Shown: positions 24,413 to 36,660 of the stretch, one piece after another
Position numbering within the stretch: position 1 is the first letter of the stretch
How the letters are laid out: the number at the start of each line of letters is the position of its first letter
Origin: Nissolia schottii
Lineage: Eukaryota > Streptophyta > Magnoliopsida > Fabales > Fabaceae
Assembly: GCA_003254905.1 (NCBI GenBank)
Contig: QANU01028716.1
Span: forward strand, 1-64,000
Length of the DNA: 64,000 nt
Direction of reading: 5' to 3'
Notes under the pieces: generated by a model
Databases searched by the model: none
Seen by the model: only the letters and a program-made list of their open reading frames with translations
Told to the model about the DNA's origin: nothing
Translations under genes and position numbers: made by a program

Positions 24413-27400
24413 TCAACTAGCTGCTACAGCATCAGCTCTAGGATTTTTATCCATTAGTTGATGCAGTTTCGCACCAGATTTCGATTTCTTCTCACAAAAA
24501 TCGTCGTCCTCCGCCATGGTTCGGTCGTCAGAACCAGAATTATTATTGACTCTTGATAGTAAGTTTTCTGTGCTAACAGGGGTAGCCCTGTTGATGCTAT
24601 CAGTGCTGTTCAAAATCATCTCTTCTGTTTGTCCCAGTTGAGCATTTTTCAATTTTTCCTGAGGGGAAATCAATTTAATTAGTATCACAAAGAAAGGGCC
24701 AGCCTAGTGCACGAGGCTCCCACCTGGTAGGGTTTTGGAAAATGTAGATTTACGCAGCCTTACTGCCATAAGCAGAGAGGTTGTTTCCAAGATTTGAACC
24801 CCTAACCTCTAGGTTACAAGGTAACAACCTTTTCGTTGCATCAAATATATTTGAAGCATAAATGATTATGAGAACAATACCTTCAATGTAGCATTTTCCG
24901 CCCTCAGTTTCTCAGAATTGTCGGTCAACTGATTTATTTCAGATTTCAGCGACACGTTCTCAGCAGTCAAGTTATCAACTTTCCGTGCCAACTCTTCAGT
25001 CTCAGCCTGAATGGAGGAAATATTAGCACAAATCGTTAGTCATGAGCTACATGCACTTGCAACACACAGCGACAAATGGACATGCATCTGACAGTGAAGA
25101 AACTAATCTATCAGCAAACTAAAGAAGTAAAAGAAAGTCTACAAGTCTATGAAACAAGGCTGCAATAATTTATACCTGCTTCCTTAGCCTAGACCTTCTA
25201 GCAGATTCTCGGTTCGATTGTTTCCTCCTCTCGCGTTTCAGCTCACGCTCATTCTATGGGATTCAAACATAATAGAGATGCATTAGTATTATTAGCACGT
25301 TTCACAAATCATCTCTAATGAACCAGATACAATCTGAACCACTAGGATGAACTACACAATCCAACCTGTAACCAAGTTTCAGAAGGCATTACTCCACAAG
25401 GTTTCGGGCCATTCGCGGAATTTGGCCTAGAATGAAGAGTTGAGGGGTTCATCAGCTCCAGTGCCGTGGTGATGCCTGAAGTGACAACAGGTCCAGCTAA
25501 TTTCCCTGCAACACTGGCTGGGGTTGTTGGCATCATCTTGTGCGAAGCAGCACTCTCTTTGGAAACCAGACCATCTTGCATCTCGGTCTTCCCTTCTCCG
25601 TCTGCTTGCACAGTTGGAATATTTATTAACCATCAACACAAAGAATACATTGACAACGTAACTACTAAAATGAATACCTTCATATAAATTCAAGATAAAT
25701 ATCATATTCTGAATGCGAGTGAGACATTGATTTTATCAATAATTGCACACATAAGACCATGTTAACATGGGCTTTTACCGGAAACAAGGTAAAAGCTCAT
25801 GTTAACATTTGTCGAACTAATCAGAAAGTTTTAAAACTTTGATAATTACACCTTTAAGTGAATAAATATGCAACTTATTAAGACCATACTCAAGGAACTA
25901 GTTGACACCATGTTTACAGTTACGACAAGAGAAGTATAATTGTGTTCCACCACAAGTCTATTGTTCATCAAGTTGTGACACTTAGCGAAGAACAGATTCA
26001 TACCAGTGGTTGGTGTTCCATCGCGGCTTCTTTTCCTCCTTGATTGATTAGTCTGAGCATAGAATTGGCAAATATCACATTTTGATACTTCAATTTTTGT
26101 CAAATAATCATGATTAAAATAACTTATTAATGCACATGGTACAAAAAGTGCAAGGGAAAAAAAAGCGAACAGCAAGAAAGTTCTCACCCCTGCAGTGTTG
26201 CCATCACTTCCATCACTGGAACCCTCAGTGTCCGCACTGTTGACATCATCATAAACTTATTCATTTACAATACATGAAAACCTAACAGAATATCTAATTC
26301 GTGGACCAATCTTCTATATGGAGGGATAGAAAGTAAAGTTCATTTAAGTGCATGTTTGGATAAGTTTATTTTGGGCTCAAAACAGCTTATAATCAAAAGC
26401 TTCCTATGACCACTTGAAAAATAGGCGATTATTTTCCATAGAGAAGCGGTTACCAAACACGCATTAAGTTATAATGATATACGAGGAAAATGGATTAACA
26501 AACCTCTGAGACAACCTGTTCTCCGCTCCACGCTCAGCACTCTCAGCATTGCCATTACCATTGCCTATTGACATTGCAAGACCATCAAACCCTTTCAATT
26601 TCTTCATTAAGCCCTGATCAGTATTTCCAGATAATTTGGTTGGTGTCTCGGTGCTTGGAGGAGTCCCGCCCTGCATTATTTCGTCAAGTAAAACCCGTCA
26701 TTACTATTGACAACATTCAGGGAATCAAACCAGTAAGTAAAGATTTCAGAGAATTTCGAAACTTACGGCAGGTGAAGTCGGGACTCCTTGACCATGTGAG
26801 TGTGGCCCCTATATTTTTTACCAATACAAAATTCATGAGCAAATAAAAAATATTTCAACCAACAGAACATATGTAAAGGATGAAAAACATTTGCACTGAC
26901 TACTTTAGCAATTATACATCAGTTGCAAATGTTTATTTCATTTAGGATATAAAAGAATGGTTAGGCTAATGACAGCTGAAATGCATCCGGGTATGAATAG
27001 TTTCATAATCACCTACTAAAGCCAATAGAAATGAAGGGTCGCATCTCAATATATTCCAAACTTTTAGGCCATATTCATAATAAAGCACAATTAGAATCAA
27101 CCAATTTGCGGTCCAGCAAATCAATACATACAAACCAAGAGCGAGAATTCAGACTTACAATAGCAACTGCGGGGTGAGGATAAACCCCTCCATGTGAATA
27201 AATTGCCGCATAAGGCGGGCCATAAGGTGGCATCATAGGCTGGAACAAACAATAAGTTGGCAAATTATTCATCCATGCCATCAAGGTCATATAACATGTC
27301 AACTAAGAAAAACAAAGAATGGTAATTATAGAACATCATAAATGAATTGGCGCTACCTGTGGTGGTCCCCACATGTAGGGGTGAGGAGCATGACCAGAAG

Positions 27401-28068
27401 CCACAGCTTGGTTGTAGTATGGTGGCATGTTGACTCTTGGCCCATAATATGCCTGAGGATATGACAGACACAATAAATCATCATAAGCAGTTTTAAGTAG
27501 GCAATTATTTTAAAAAAAGAGAGCGATCAAGAGCCAATATATATGCCATCATAGATATTATTCATGTACAAGCTGATTATCAAAAGCAGCAGCAATATTA
27601 ATTAGGGGATAAATGTTGGTAGCAACTCATAAATTAAAGAAAACTTAATATAATGGATGTTACAAATGTCACAATACCTAATACTTCTAACATATAGATC
27701 AACTTAGTCATTGGTCATGTAAAAACTTAAATTGCTAAAAGTTTGAGACGAGTTATTTACATTAGAGATTTAACAATACAGATACTAGAATTGAAACTTT
27801 GGTTACTAAGATGCAAAGGAAATGAAAGCAAATCTTAGGTAACCTGCATGGTGGTCCAATCAGGATAGACATGAATATTTGGCTGGTTGGCCTGATTGGC
27901 TTGATCCTGTCAACAAGATAGGAATAATAGTAGTTAGGCAGAAGCTTTACGCAATCACAATGTCTCGACACACATGCATACACCGTTCTCTCAGCTTACA
28001 GTTGCCACTGTTACGGGTGAAGAAGACTTTTCAGTCTTAGCGGATTTCCCTTCCTCGCTGTTTCCCAT
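24413..28068 (-). CDS. GBF3: G-box-binding bZIP factor, GBF3/CPRF1 type
   Basis: Coding exons on the - strand: 28000-28068, 27844-27906, 27357-27452, 27159-27239, 26767-26808, 26504-26670, 26188-26236, 26004-26052, 25366-25601, 25176-25253, 24881-25006, 24413-24658; together 433 residues, in frame throughout. A 5'UTR exon ends at 29344, and a 1.2-kb UTR intron precedes the ATG exon (28000-28106). The N-terminus MGNSEEGK and the proline-rich GBF region (HVYPDWTTMQ, AYYGPRVNMPPYYN, APHPYMWGPPQ, residues 1-115) are typical of the GBF3/CPRF1 group. A basic stretch SRRKRSRDG near residue 193 may aid nuclear import. The bZIP lies at about 285-352: basic region KQSNRESARRSRLRKQ, then a leucine zipper. 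It should act in the nucleus as a homo- or heterodimer on CACGTG G-boxes. G-boxes in its own upstream region suggest autoregulation. GBF1/2 are the nearest alternatives. Confidence 0.93.
24690..24845 (-). mobile_element. Au-type SINE in the last intron of the bZIP gene
   Basis: On the - strand the sequence starts near GATGCAACGAAAAGGTTG, holds a box-B-like GGGTTCAAATCTTGG, then AAGGCTGCGTAAATC, and ends near CTCGTGCACTAGGCTGG. These are the marks of the plant Au SINE, a tRNA-derived retroposon moved by LINE machinery. It lies in the intron between 24659 and 24880, in the same orientation as the gene. It is diverged and no clear target duplication is seen. Confidence 0.8.
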
Positions 28069-29344
28069 AAGGTAAGTGCCGAAAGAAATCTTTACAAATG
28101 GTTCAGCTGCATTAATAGGAAGCCATGTCAGCGATTAAAATGCCACAAGGACAACAATGCGAAAATCATAAGACCAGATTTTATGCACTTCAAAACCTAC
28201 ACTACAAATGATCCTAGGTAGAAACCAACATAACATAATCTTCACTATAAAAAATAGTAAAAACTAAACTAAACATCTGAACTTATTGCTTCATATAGAA
28301 AACATTAATCTCAGATGCAGGAATGAAAAATTGAAAAAACAGCATTACATCAAAGGCTGGAAGCAACAACAGTATAACAGCAGTGAGAAATTTGGTTCAC
28401 TTTGTTACGAATTACTTAGCAACAACAACTTTTCTTACAGAACAACTTCAACTGTTTTGACAATATGACCTTGCAAGCTACCATGACATTGGTGGCACCA
28501 TAGAAAAGATCACATTCTTCTTGATAAGGACCACAAACAAAAATGAAACCAAAGAGGCAAAGACGTGTAATAGTCAGTCAAAGACACAAAAGGTGGAGGG
28601 TCAATTATGTCCTTTTACTACCCCACAAGCCGGATAGAAAGCGATGGACACAGCTTAACATAGACATATTCAAACCCAAAGGGACAAATCCGGGGAACTT
28701 AATGACCAAAAAGCCCTCCAAAACCAAACCATTTTCCACTTCCACATGGTCATAGGACTAATTAAAACTCCTGAATTTGCTTCTTGAATCTCCATAGTCA
28801 TAGATCATAATTTACAGGTTTTAATCCTGATCCAATAACCCCCCCCTCTCTCTCTCTCTCTTATCTACCCTTATTCTTTTTCAGCTATTTGATATGAGAA
28901 AACTAAATTAACCAAAAATTAACAGATATACATCCCCCTCAAAAAAAAATGAACGAAGATGCTTAAACAAGCAAATCTAAACACAGAAAGCACACAAATT
29001 CATATAATCTAGCACACACAACAAGAGATCCAGGGGAATCCAAACTCTTATCCCCTTGGTTAATTAGCAAAAATCCTATTTAACTATTAAAAAAATAAAA
29101 AATTTAAAAACACAACAGAAAATTTTTGTTACACTTCAATTTTTGGATGTGTTTCAACAAAACAGAACAAAAAATTAATAATTCAAAGTGAACCAAATAA
29201 TCTCTTCTACTGTTCATAGATTCCCCTTACACGGTTTAATCATAAAAATTCATGAATTCAAAATCCAAAAACCCAAAATCAAAATCAAAACTTTCAGCGG
29301 AAACTCGAAACAAGAGCCAAAAGGGTATCGGAATTCAACATACC

Positions 29345-29600
29345 TGACAAAAAGTAACCTCAAACTCTTCTCGCCACTTTAAAAATAAAATAAAACCAAA
29401 AGGACAAAAAAAAAAAAAAAAAAATCCTCAGCTAACACAAAGAAAAACAAGGAACAACAACCAATCCTTGTAGCTTGAACTATCCTCAAATTAAGGTTTT
29501 TTTTTCTAAAGAAGAATCACGCATTCCATGTCTCTACCACTTTCTCTCTCTTAAAAAAAACGAGGGAAAAGAAAGCTCTGAAGAGAGAGAAACATGAATG
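29345..29600 (-). promoter_or_regulatory. 5'UTR exon region of the bZIP gene
   Basis: A donor CAG/GTATG lies at 29344/29343 on the - strand and pairs with the acceptor TAATGCAG at 28107. The leader upstream is pyrimidine-rich on the sense strand, as plant leaders often are. The exact transcription start is not determined; the right limit given is approximate. Confidence 0.5.
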
Positions 29601-29652
29601 GCTGTGGTGAAGAAGAAGAAGAAAGAGAGGGAGAGAGAACGGGAGGCAATGT

Positions 29653-29817
29653 CCACGTCACCATACACGTGTCGTATGTAAGGTGAGGCGTATGTATACG
29701 GCGCATGTACGGTGATTGGGAGCGTATATACGGGGGAGTGTGGTGGTTGTTGAGCTGGCTTATCGCTAATATCGCTGGCCATTTATTTATTCCGAATTAA
29801 TCGTGGCCGTACACGTG
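29653..29817 (-). promoter_or_regulatory. G-box cluster upstream of the bZIP gene
   Basis: Perfect CACGTG hexamers lie at 29666-29671 and 29812-29817, with an ACGT-core element CCACGTCA at 29653-29660 and a further TACGTGG near 29886. CACGTG is the binding site of GBF-type bZIP factors, and this gene encodes one. The sites are seen; use as an autoregulatory loop is inference. Confidence 0.6.
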
Positions 29818-29849
29818 GTAATCGCTTTGGGGGAGGGTGTGTGGGTGTG

Positions 29850-30399
29850 GGGGGGTCCAACCTAGCTCTACCAGTCATGTGGGCTTACGTGGTCTTTTGG
29901 GGAAAAAAAAATTAATTAGGAGATAAATTAAATTAAATACCATTATAAAATTGTATGTTATTATAAATATTAAAAAGAAAGAGTGTATGTACAGTGTTTT
30001 TGTGGAAATCAAATTAAGCTATAATTGAATGTCCTTTGAAATCCACGAGTGGCCACTTTTTTTTTTTTTTTAATAAGGAAAGAAACACTTTTTCTTTCTT
30101 TTTAATTTGTTTACAGTTTATAGATTAAACATTTTAGATTTATATATATTCGAGCAATTAAATATACGATAAGTCTTAGATCAAGTTTTGTATGTCTATT
30201 TTATTTATGTCTCCAATCAAGACTTGACAAATATATATATATATATATATTAGAAATCAATGCCTACTTGTAATTTTTAAATTACATATTTTAATGAAAA
30301 TGTTCGTGTGTATGATTGGAGAAATAGATGAAATGGACATAAATTTTTTAATCTTAAGTTTTCAATGTTTTAAGTGTTTTTTTGGGACATAAATGTTAC
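29850..30399. other. Intergenic, AT-rich
   Basis: Upstream of the bZIP promoter. It contains poly-T, a (TA)n run at about 30231-30250, and nothing else I recognise. Confidence 0.5.
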
Positions 30400-31090
30400 A
30401 ATTAGTGTAAGAATAAAAGGTGTAGTATTAGAAGATTTTCCTATCACATTAAAACTATATCAAGGACAGACTTTGAGTTCTTATCTTATTTTACCCTTAT
30501 CTTGAATATGCTTACTTGACGTATTAAAAATGCAATGCCACATTACATGCTTTATATATGACATAGTCCTAGTATGAGAATTGAAAGAATAATTAAATGA
30601 GAAGTTAGAATTGGAGAGGCAAGTTTGGAAACTTAGTAAGGTACACACAAATTTTAGTTTAGAGGTGAAAATTAAGGATGATGTCATAGCATAAGTCATG
30701 TGATTCAAGTATTTGCAATCTATTATCCAAAATGATCGAGAAATAGAGGAAGATGTAAATCATAGGATTTAAGATGGGCTTGGATGGATTACGTGGATGA
30801 GTGCTTCAAGTGTTATTAGTGATAAAAATACTGCTCAAGCTCAAGGAAAAATTTTATTGTAGTGATGAGACCAACAATGTTATATGTGCCCAGATGTTAA
30901 GTGATAAAAAACTATCAAGAAAGTAAATTTAGTGTTGCGGAGATGAGGATGATGTATTGGACGAGTAGATACATTAGATAACATAAGGGGTGAATGTGAT
31001 GACACATCTCCCCAAGTACCTTTGAAAAGGGTTGGTAGGATCTTAAGAAGGGTTATGATACCTTTGAAATGATCATAAAAAAAAAGTGGC
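30400..31090 (+). pseudogene. LINE reverse-transcriptase 3' fragment
   Basis: On the + strand the translation still shows the end of a plant LINE polymerase: EDFPITLKLYQGQTLSSYL near 30430-30490 (family: ...DFxITxGLHQGSSLSPYLF), a decayed xYDIVLV in place of FADDIVL near 30560, then SIIQNDREIEEDVNHRI near 30720-30770, WMSASSVISDKNTAQAQGK near 30800-30850, and VAEMRMMYW near 30940. Several stop codons and frameshifts interrupt it, and the 5' part is missing, as usual for truncated LINE copies. It is not functional. The upstream limit is approximate. Confidence 0.8.
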
Positions 31091-31751
31091 ATTGAAGCAC
31101 TATAGTGGTTGGGGATCGCTGCAGAATTATGGTGGTCAACGCTTGTTTGAGCGCTGTAGTGGTTCGCTAAAGTCCCACGTCAAGTTGGGAGGCTTGGAGA
31201 AGGGGTTCTGTCCCCCGATAAATAGAGACCCCTAGTAGAGTCCCAATTGCTAATTTCCTTCAAAGCTCTTAAGGTTCCACCTAGTGATGAGACTTTTTGC
31301 TCAAGTTTTCTTTTTCAGAGAAACAGTGTCTCTTCCTAGGATGCCAAAGCTACGCTGCTTGGAACTCCCAGTGGAGTGCTGCTCAATCCTTATCCTTTCT
31401 AGGAGAGTAGATGTCCTGATGCGTCGATGGTGCGCTGTTTTGTGATTCATCAATAGAGTCAATTCTGTTTTATTTTATAAACTTTAGTTATTTGTTTATT
31501 GATTTATTTAGTTATTTATTTATACGCTCAGTGATGTTTAGTAATTGCATGCATAGACTTAGGTAGAGACTTACCTGCTTAAATTATAACACGTTAGGAT
31601 TATGCTAAGCTTTCCATAATTGGTAGTAACACATGTTATCCAGATATAATAATAAATTCAATATGTGAGTGTCGCAGATAGATCACCAAAATAATTAACA
31701 TCATAAATAGTATACCAAGTGAATCATAGAGCAATAGACTTAGGGTTCCAT

Positions 31752-33386
31752 ATTGTCATGCCCCAAACTTGGGAGTGACCGCATACGGAAGCTTTATCGT
31801 GACTGAAACTATTATTCATGCAAAATAATATAATTTTATTAACTATATTTTAAACTACTTCTTATTACAATTGAAAACATAAAATTTGTCTATACATGCA
31901 TAACTGAATATAAGTTATCTAACTAAATGTAACGTTCGAGGCTGTGTCTGTGACCCACTGGAACCAATACTAACTGACACAATGATTTTCCCCTACAAAG
32001 CAGAGGTATGCATTGGTACTGCCACTGCACTAAAGGATTAACTCCACGGTTCTCACATGTTTGAAACAAACAGATGAGGGGTGAGTTCATCACTTTGTGG
32101 GTACCTTGGTACTACTCACATAACACATACCAAAACATGATTAATAATAAAATGATATCTAAATGATACATGTATGCATATAGAATATTGGCATGGAATA
32201 TACAGTCTGAAAACATACTAAGAATAACTAGAACTACTACAATCAAATAACTATACAAACATTGGTGTCACGCTGTAAATAATATCATTGATGAGTTTGT
32301 AAGTTGTATATGAAGTCTTATGATGTATCTAGATAACCTGCCTAGTTGGACTACAGTGCCACACAGATCACCAATAACTGAACTGAGATGCCATGCATGC
32401 TATAGATATTGAATCTGTCCACCTCAGATTGAGAGGTCGAGGAAAGAGAAGTCTCAACCTCAGTCAAGGAAGAACAAGCCCAACCTTGTTTTGTTAGGAC
32501 AAGTCCTTGTGACATCGGGTACACTAAACCCATAAGGTATACTGTGAATTTGTGGGTACGTAGAACCCATATTTGAGACTCACCGAGTACGTTGAACTTG
32601 AGCCAACAAGGAAAATAGATGTAGAGTCTTACGGTGTATTAGGATAACTTGCTTGTCTAGTCTGTCTTGGGTCACAAACACAACACACACAAACCACCTA
32701 AGCAGCTATCCGAGTTCTATTTATCTGATGTGATCTTGCTCAACCACTAGTAAGGGTATCCACTATTCTATCTGAGTTAATGGCTATATGGGTTACTGGA
32801 TCTTCTGAGAGCTTGAGCTACTTGAGTTATCTAGGTTGCTGTAATTATTATCCTAACATCTACGTGTCATGCTGGGGGGTTACTGATAATATTAATTATT
32901 AGGTCTAGTTCTGTTACTAAGCTATCTACTTATCTGAACTACTATAACTTAATAACCTGATGAGGTTGAGGACTGCAGCTTGTGTCACCTATCATTGACT
33001 GGCTGACGACTGACGGACGACTATTAGTTACTCTAGCTGATTGTATCAATTGATTGGGCTGAAAACCTTGGCTGGTTGTATTAGCTAACTAGTCTAGTAC
33101 CTTATGCTAGTTTAATTAGTTACACACGGACTAGTTACTCTGTCCACTACCACCATCTGTTATGCCTACGCTAGCTATGATCTTACGACAACTGACTATT
33201 GTAGGTTAACTATACTTATTGATGGTTCCTACGATGACTATACCTTATTGTCACTAATGGGCTGATCTAGCTTTACTGACTACGATGAGTAGCTAATCTG
33301 CCCTTTGATACTACGAGTAAGCCTATGTTGATTTAATATTCTATTATGTTACACTATCTAATTGTGCGGTTACTACTTCCTCATTG
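31752..33386. mobile_element. Probable Ty3-like LTR fossil (one end seen)
   Basis: The string TGTCATGCCCCAAACTTGGG at 31752 is typical of the end of a plant Ty3-type LTR, and the following sequence (gatgaggggtgagttcatc near 32070) resembles the inside of the LTRs further right. No matching far end or target duplication was found, and the border with the next fossil at 33387 is a guess. No intact protein. Confidence 0.35.
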
Positions 33387-33998
33387 TAACACCCTAGCTA
33401 ACTAATTACGCTTAAGTCATAATTAATGCTTGCTAGTTACCACGTTTTAGATTTTACTTACTTTTAGACTTAATTTTTATAAAATAATTAATTGAAAAAA
33501 TATGAAAAATTTTGAACTTTTGTGGAAAAACTTATGAGCTTAAAAACTTTAAGTCATACATAGTGATACTGTATTTTCTTTAAAAGTGATAGATAGTGAA
33601 GGCGTACAATAACAGAGCAATCATATCAACATAAACTGAATGTACCTCAGGCACACCAAATATATATAAATATAATAGCGAAAATAATAACAATCCAACA
33701 AAACATTGTCATCTATGCCACGCAGGGCATCGCCATAAAACAAACATAATATATGAGATAATAAAGACAAGGAGCTCAACACAGGCTTGCTCGTCATACT
33801 AGGCAAAAATAAAAAATACATAAATAGAATCTAGAAATAATAATAAGAAAGGATAACCAAACAAGGCAAATATCACAACCAACTATTATACTCAAATCAC
33901 TGAAGCGTCATCAGAAGGGAAATACTGTCTCGACCAACTACCCAGAGGGAAATCTCTAATCGCACTCTTCGGCTACATATTGAACATCTTATGATAGC

Positions 33999-35455
33999 TA
34001 CGTGCATTACTTGTGCGATGTTGAAAGCCTTTTTACACTATCGTTGTTTAATAATATACCTTCTTTTACAGCTTTCAGATCCTCAAGAGATCCAATTGCA
34101 GTATAGTCGGGTATAGTCGTATCCACAAGGAGTTGCAAAAATATCATTCTTGAGTTTGTTAATTAAACAATAAGGTGAAAGATTGGTAAATTGATTGATA
34201 GTTTCAATAAGTAAATAAACAACATAAAAATAAACAGGCAACAAATCAGAGGTAGATCCGGAAGCTTGTTGGGAATTGAATCCTATTATAGTTTCATGTA
34301 TCCATAACTTAAGACAACAGAATTATCATTTCATTGATTGCCCGCCACCAGTTCTTAACTTATTCATCACTTTCGCGCATGAAAAGATCATCAGGTTTCC
34401 TTTGTTATGCTGTCACTTTCGCACACAAACTTAACAAAGTATACCAGCGTTATTCCAGATGTTAAAGCGGTTAATCCTTCATTCCAGTTACGACAACGTA
34501 GAATTAGATGAATTGATTTAGTTCCAACCTATGATGCTGCTCTCGCGCGCAATCAATCAGTTTAGAATCATGCTTTAGGTAGCAAAGCTAAAACAAGCAT
34601 TAAGCGTAAAATCATTCAAGCAAATCATAGAAACTGATAGATTCGTAATGCAAAAGTACATGGATACAATCATACTACAATATTCATCAAAATCCCAACA
34701 ACAAGGGGATTAGAAATCCATCTTACAAGAGTTAATCTCAGAGGCAAGGGGATGGGCGCTTACCATGACACGTTCTCACGTTATCATGACAACGATCGTC
34801 GTGCTTCCTCGATCACTTCCGGCTCCTTCACCGGCCTCCTCTTTGTTGCTAAACTAACCTAAGCTTTGAAGTACAAAAGAAAATGTAAAAGAATGAAATA
34901 TGGGTGGAAGATGGGATGGATGATGTTGTGAGCCTCAGCCTTCCTCTATTTATAGGCAAAATTTTGGGGTCGCCGCTCAGCGGTTAGGGCACAACTGCTA
35001 AGCGGTAAGGGTCCATTGCTGAGCGGTTTAGTCTTGTCCGGCGGCTACAGGCTGTCGTAATAAATGCAGCGACAGCTTTTTGCAGGAGTGGCGCTGACTT
35101 TTCAGGGTGGTGCCAGCTGGCGTCATAAATGCACTGGCTGCAAGTGGCTCCAGTGGGTACGACCGCTGAGCGGCCCAGATACCACCGCTGAGCGCACCTT
35201 GTCGTTTGTGCGTTGAACGACCTTTTGATTACCGCTGAGCGGCTGCTTCTGATTTCATCGTTTTGCTTCTTTCTTCCTCTTTTGCCCTTTCTCCATTCTT
35301 CTGGGATTATTCTTTAATTAAGATACTTGCATCCATCTTTAGAAATATATTATAAATCCTACAAAAATGGGAAATTTAGTTAGATAATTCTTTAAAACTT
35401 AAGAGAACAAGTGTCATTTCAATAGGTGGAAGCTGTGTAAATTTGACACTTATCA
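33999..35455 (-). mobile_element. Solo-LTR-like insertion with a TATA box
   Basis: Read on the - strand it begins TGATAAGTGTCAAATTTACA. A near-match target duplication flanks it (ATAGC at 33994-33998, ATAGG at 35456-35460). A TATA box, TATAAATA, lies at 34947-34954 on the - strand, and upstream of it is a cluster of CCGCTGAGCGG palindromes. It appears to sit inside the LTR fossil that begins at 33387. It encodes nothing and looks like a solo LTR, but its family and exact left end are uncertain. Confidence 0.5.
34973..35243. repeat. Cluster of CCGCTGAGCGG near-palindromes
   Basis: Six copies or variants of the 11-bp near-palindrome CCGCTGAGCGG start at 34973, 34994, 35015, 35162, 35184 and 35231. 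The starts are 21, 21, 147, 22 and 47 bases apart; 147 is 7 times 21. They stand just upstream (on the - strand) of the TATA box at 34947-34954. Confidence 0.8.
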
Positions 35456-36660
35456 ATAGGAGGGCCACAAAATTGAGGCACCACAACCTACTCTAGATCC
35501 TCCTCAGGATCTAAATCCTCAAACTCATCCTTAACAGCAATGGCAGGCTCTCCATCATCCATGGCGCCTACAACAACAGTGTCTCTAGTAGGATTAAATG
35601 AGGTCTCCTCCTTATTGTTAGAAAGGATGTAGACAGGATGACGACGATGATAACCATTCTCCTACATGGAAACCAACCGGGCATCACGAAATCTTGGAGA
35701 ATAAGTAGATATATGGGAAATTGCTTCGGTTACAGAGGTATAGACCATGGCGGGCGAGGGCAGAAGAGGTGGAGGAACCATTGGGTCAACAACATGAGAG
35801 GGGAGTGGTTCCTGAATCCAATGCATCATCTCGGGTGTAATAGATGATCCTGCGAAGTCCATGGTCGCTAACTCATATGTCGTCATGTGAGCGGCAACCA
35901 CCACAACTACGCCCCGAATGGGATCAACCCTGATGCTTAAGATGACACAAGGCCCCAACCCCGTTATCCGCGCTAGCAACATCGAGACCTATAACCAAAT
36001 GTAGAGGGTATGAGAAAATGAATTTCCTCAGTAGGGTTCCTATTCACATACTAAGTGTCATCACATAAGGTTCTAGCCATTCAGGTCATTTCTAAGTGAG
36101 CATACATCAAAGTTCATTTCAGGTATTTATTTAAACCTAGTCCTGAGCAGTTACAGATTACCTTAGTGTTTCCTTTAACCTAACATTCACATTTATAAAC
36201 AAGAGTAACAAACATAATCATAATAGTAACATAAAATGCACGTGATAATAATAAATGCCATGCACGAATGTCTGTCATTCATCACTTCTTTATGTTTTAT
36301 CCTTTAGTATGGATGGAAAAGCTTTAACTGTCCAAGGACATGCGTTATTTATGTTTTACCCTTCAATATGCCGGGGAAAAGTTTAACCATTTGAGGACAT
36401 ACATCATATAATAGTAGAGTTGAGCTTAATCCATGGTAGCAAACCACATATACAAACTTGACATAGTAAATCAATGAAGGGATTTGCCTCTTCTACGTGT
36501 ACCTGGACCTATAACACACAAACCCTCTAAGCCAAACAAGGGCGCTGAGGTGACTCGCATCATGCTAAGGACCAAAGGAGTCCCAATCAAAAGACGATCC
36601 TTAGTAGCTTAAGTGTGTTATTAACGGTCTTATGGAATAGTTTCCTCAGAGAGGATATAA

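Larger units (their letters stand above)
33387..36660. mobile_element. Ty3-like LTR fossil, interrupted by another insertion
   Basis: It begins TGTAACACCCTAGCTAACTA, close to the TGAAACACCCCTAGCTAACT that opens the solo LTR at 57634, and shares short strings such as agtcctgagcag (36147) with it, so the two appear to be related LTRs. It is split by the segment 33999-35455. A region at 36289-36410 is an imperfect tandem repeat of about 60 bp. The right end was not found; the limit given is where resemblance fades. A diverged 106-codon frame (35662-35982, - strand) has no known function. Old and broken. Confidence 0.4.

Noticed and set aside
29534-29782. 82-codon frame (MASDISDKPAQQ...) upstream of the bZIP gene
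   Set aside because: It covers the promoter and leader, resembles no protein, and its Ser/Phe-rich end is a translated pyrimidine tract.
31139-31450. aaagtcccacgtc...cccgataaatagag, an LTR-like or TRIM-like stretch
   Set aside because: The strings resemble promoters of small LTR elements, but no second copy, primer site or duplication was found.
35662-35982. 106-codon frame on the - strand
   Set aside because: It lies in an LTR fossil and is probably decayed LTR sequence; no host gene support.
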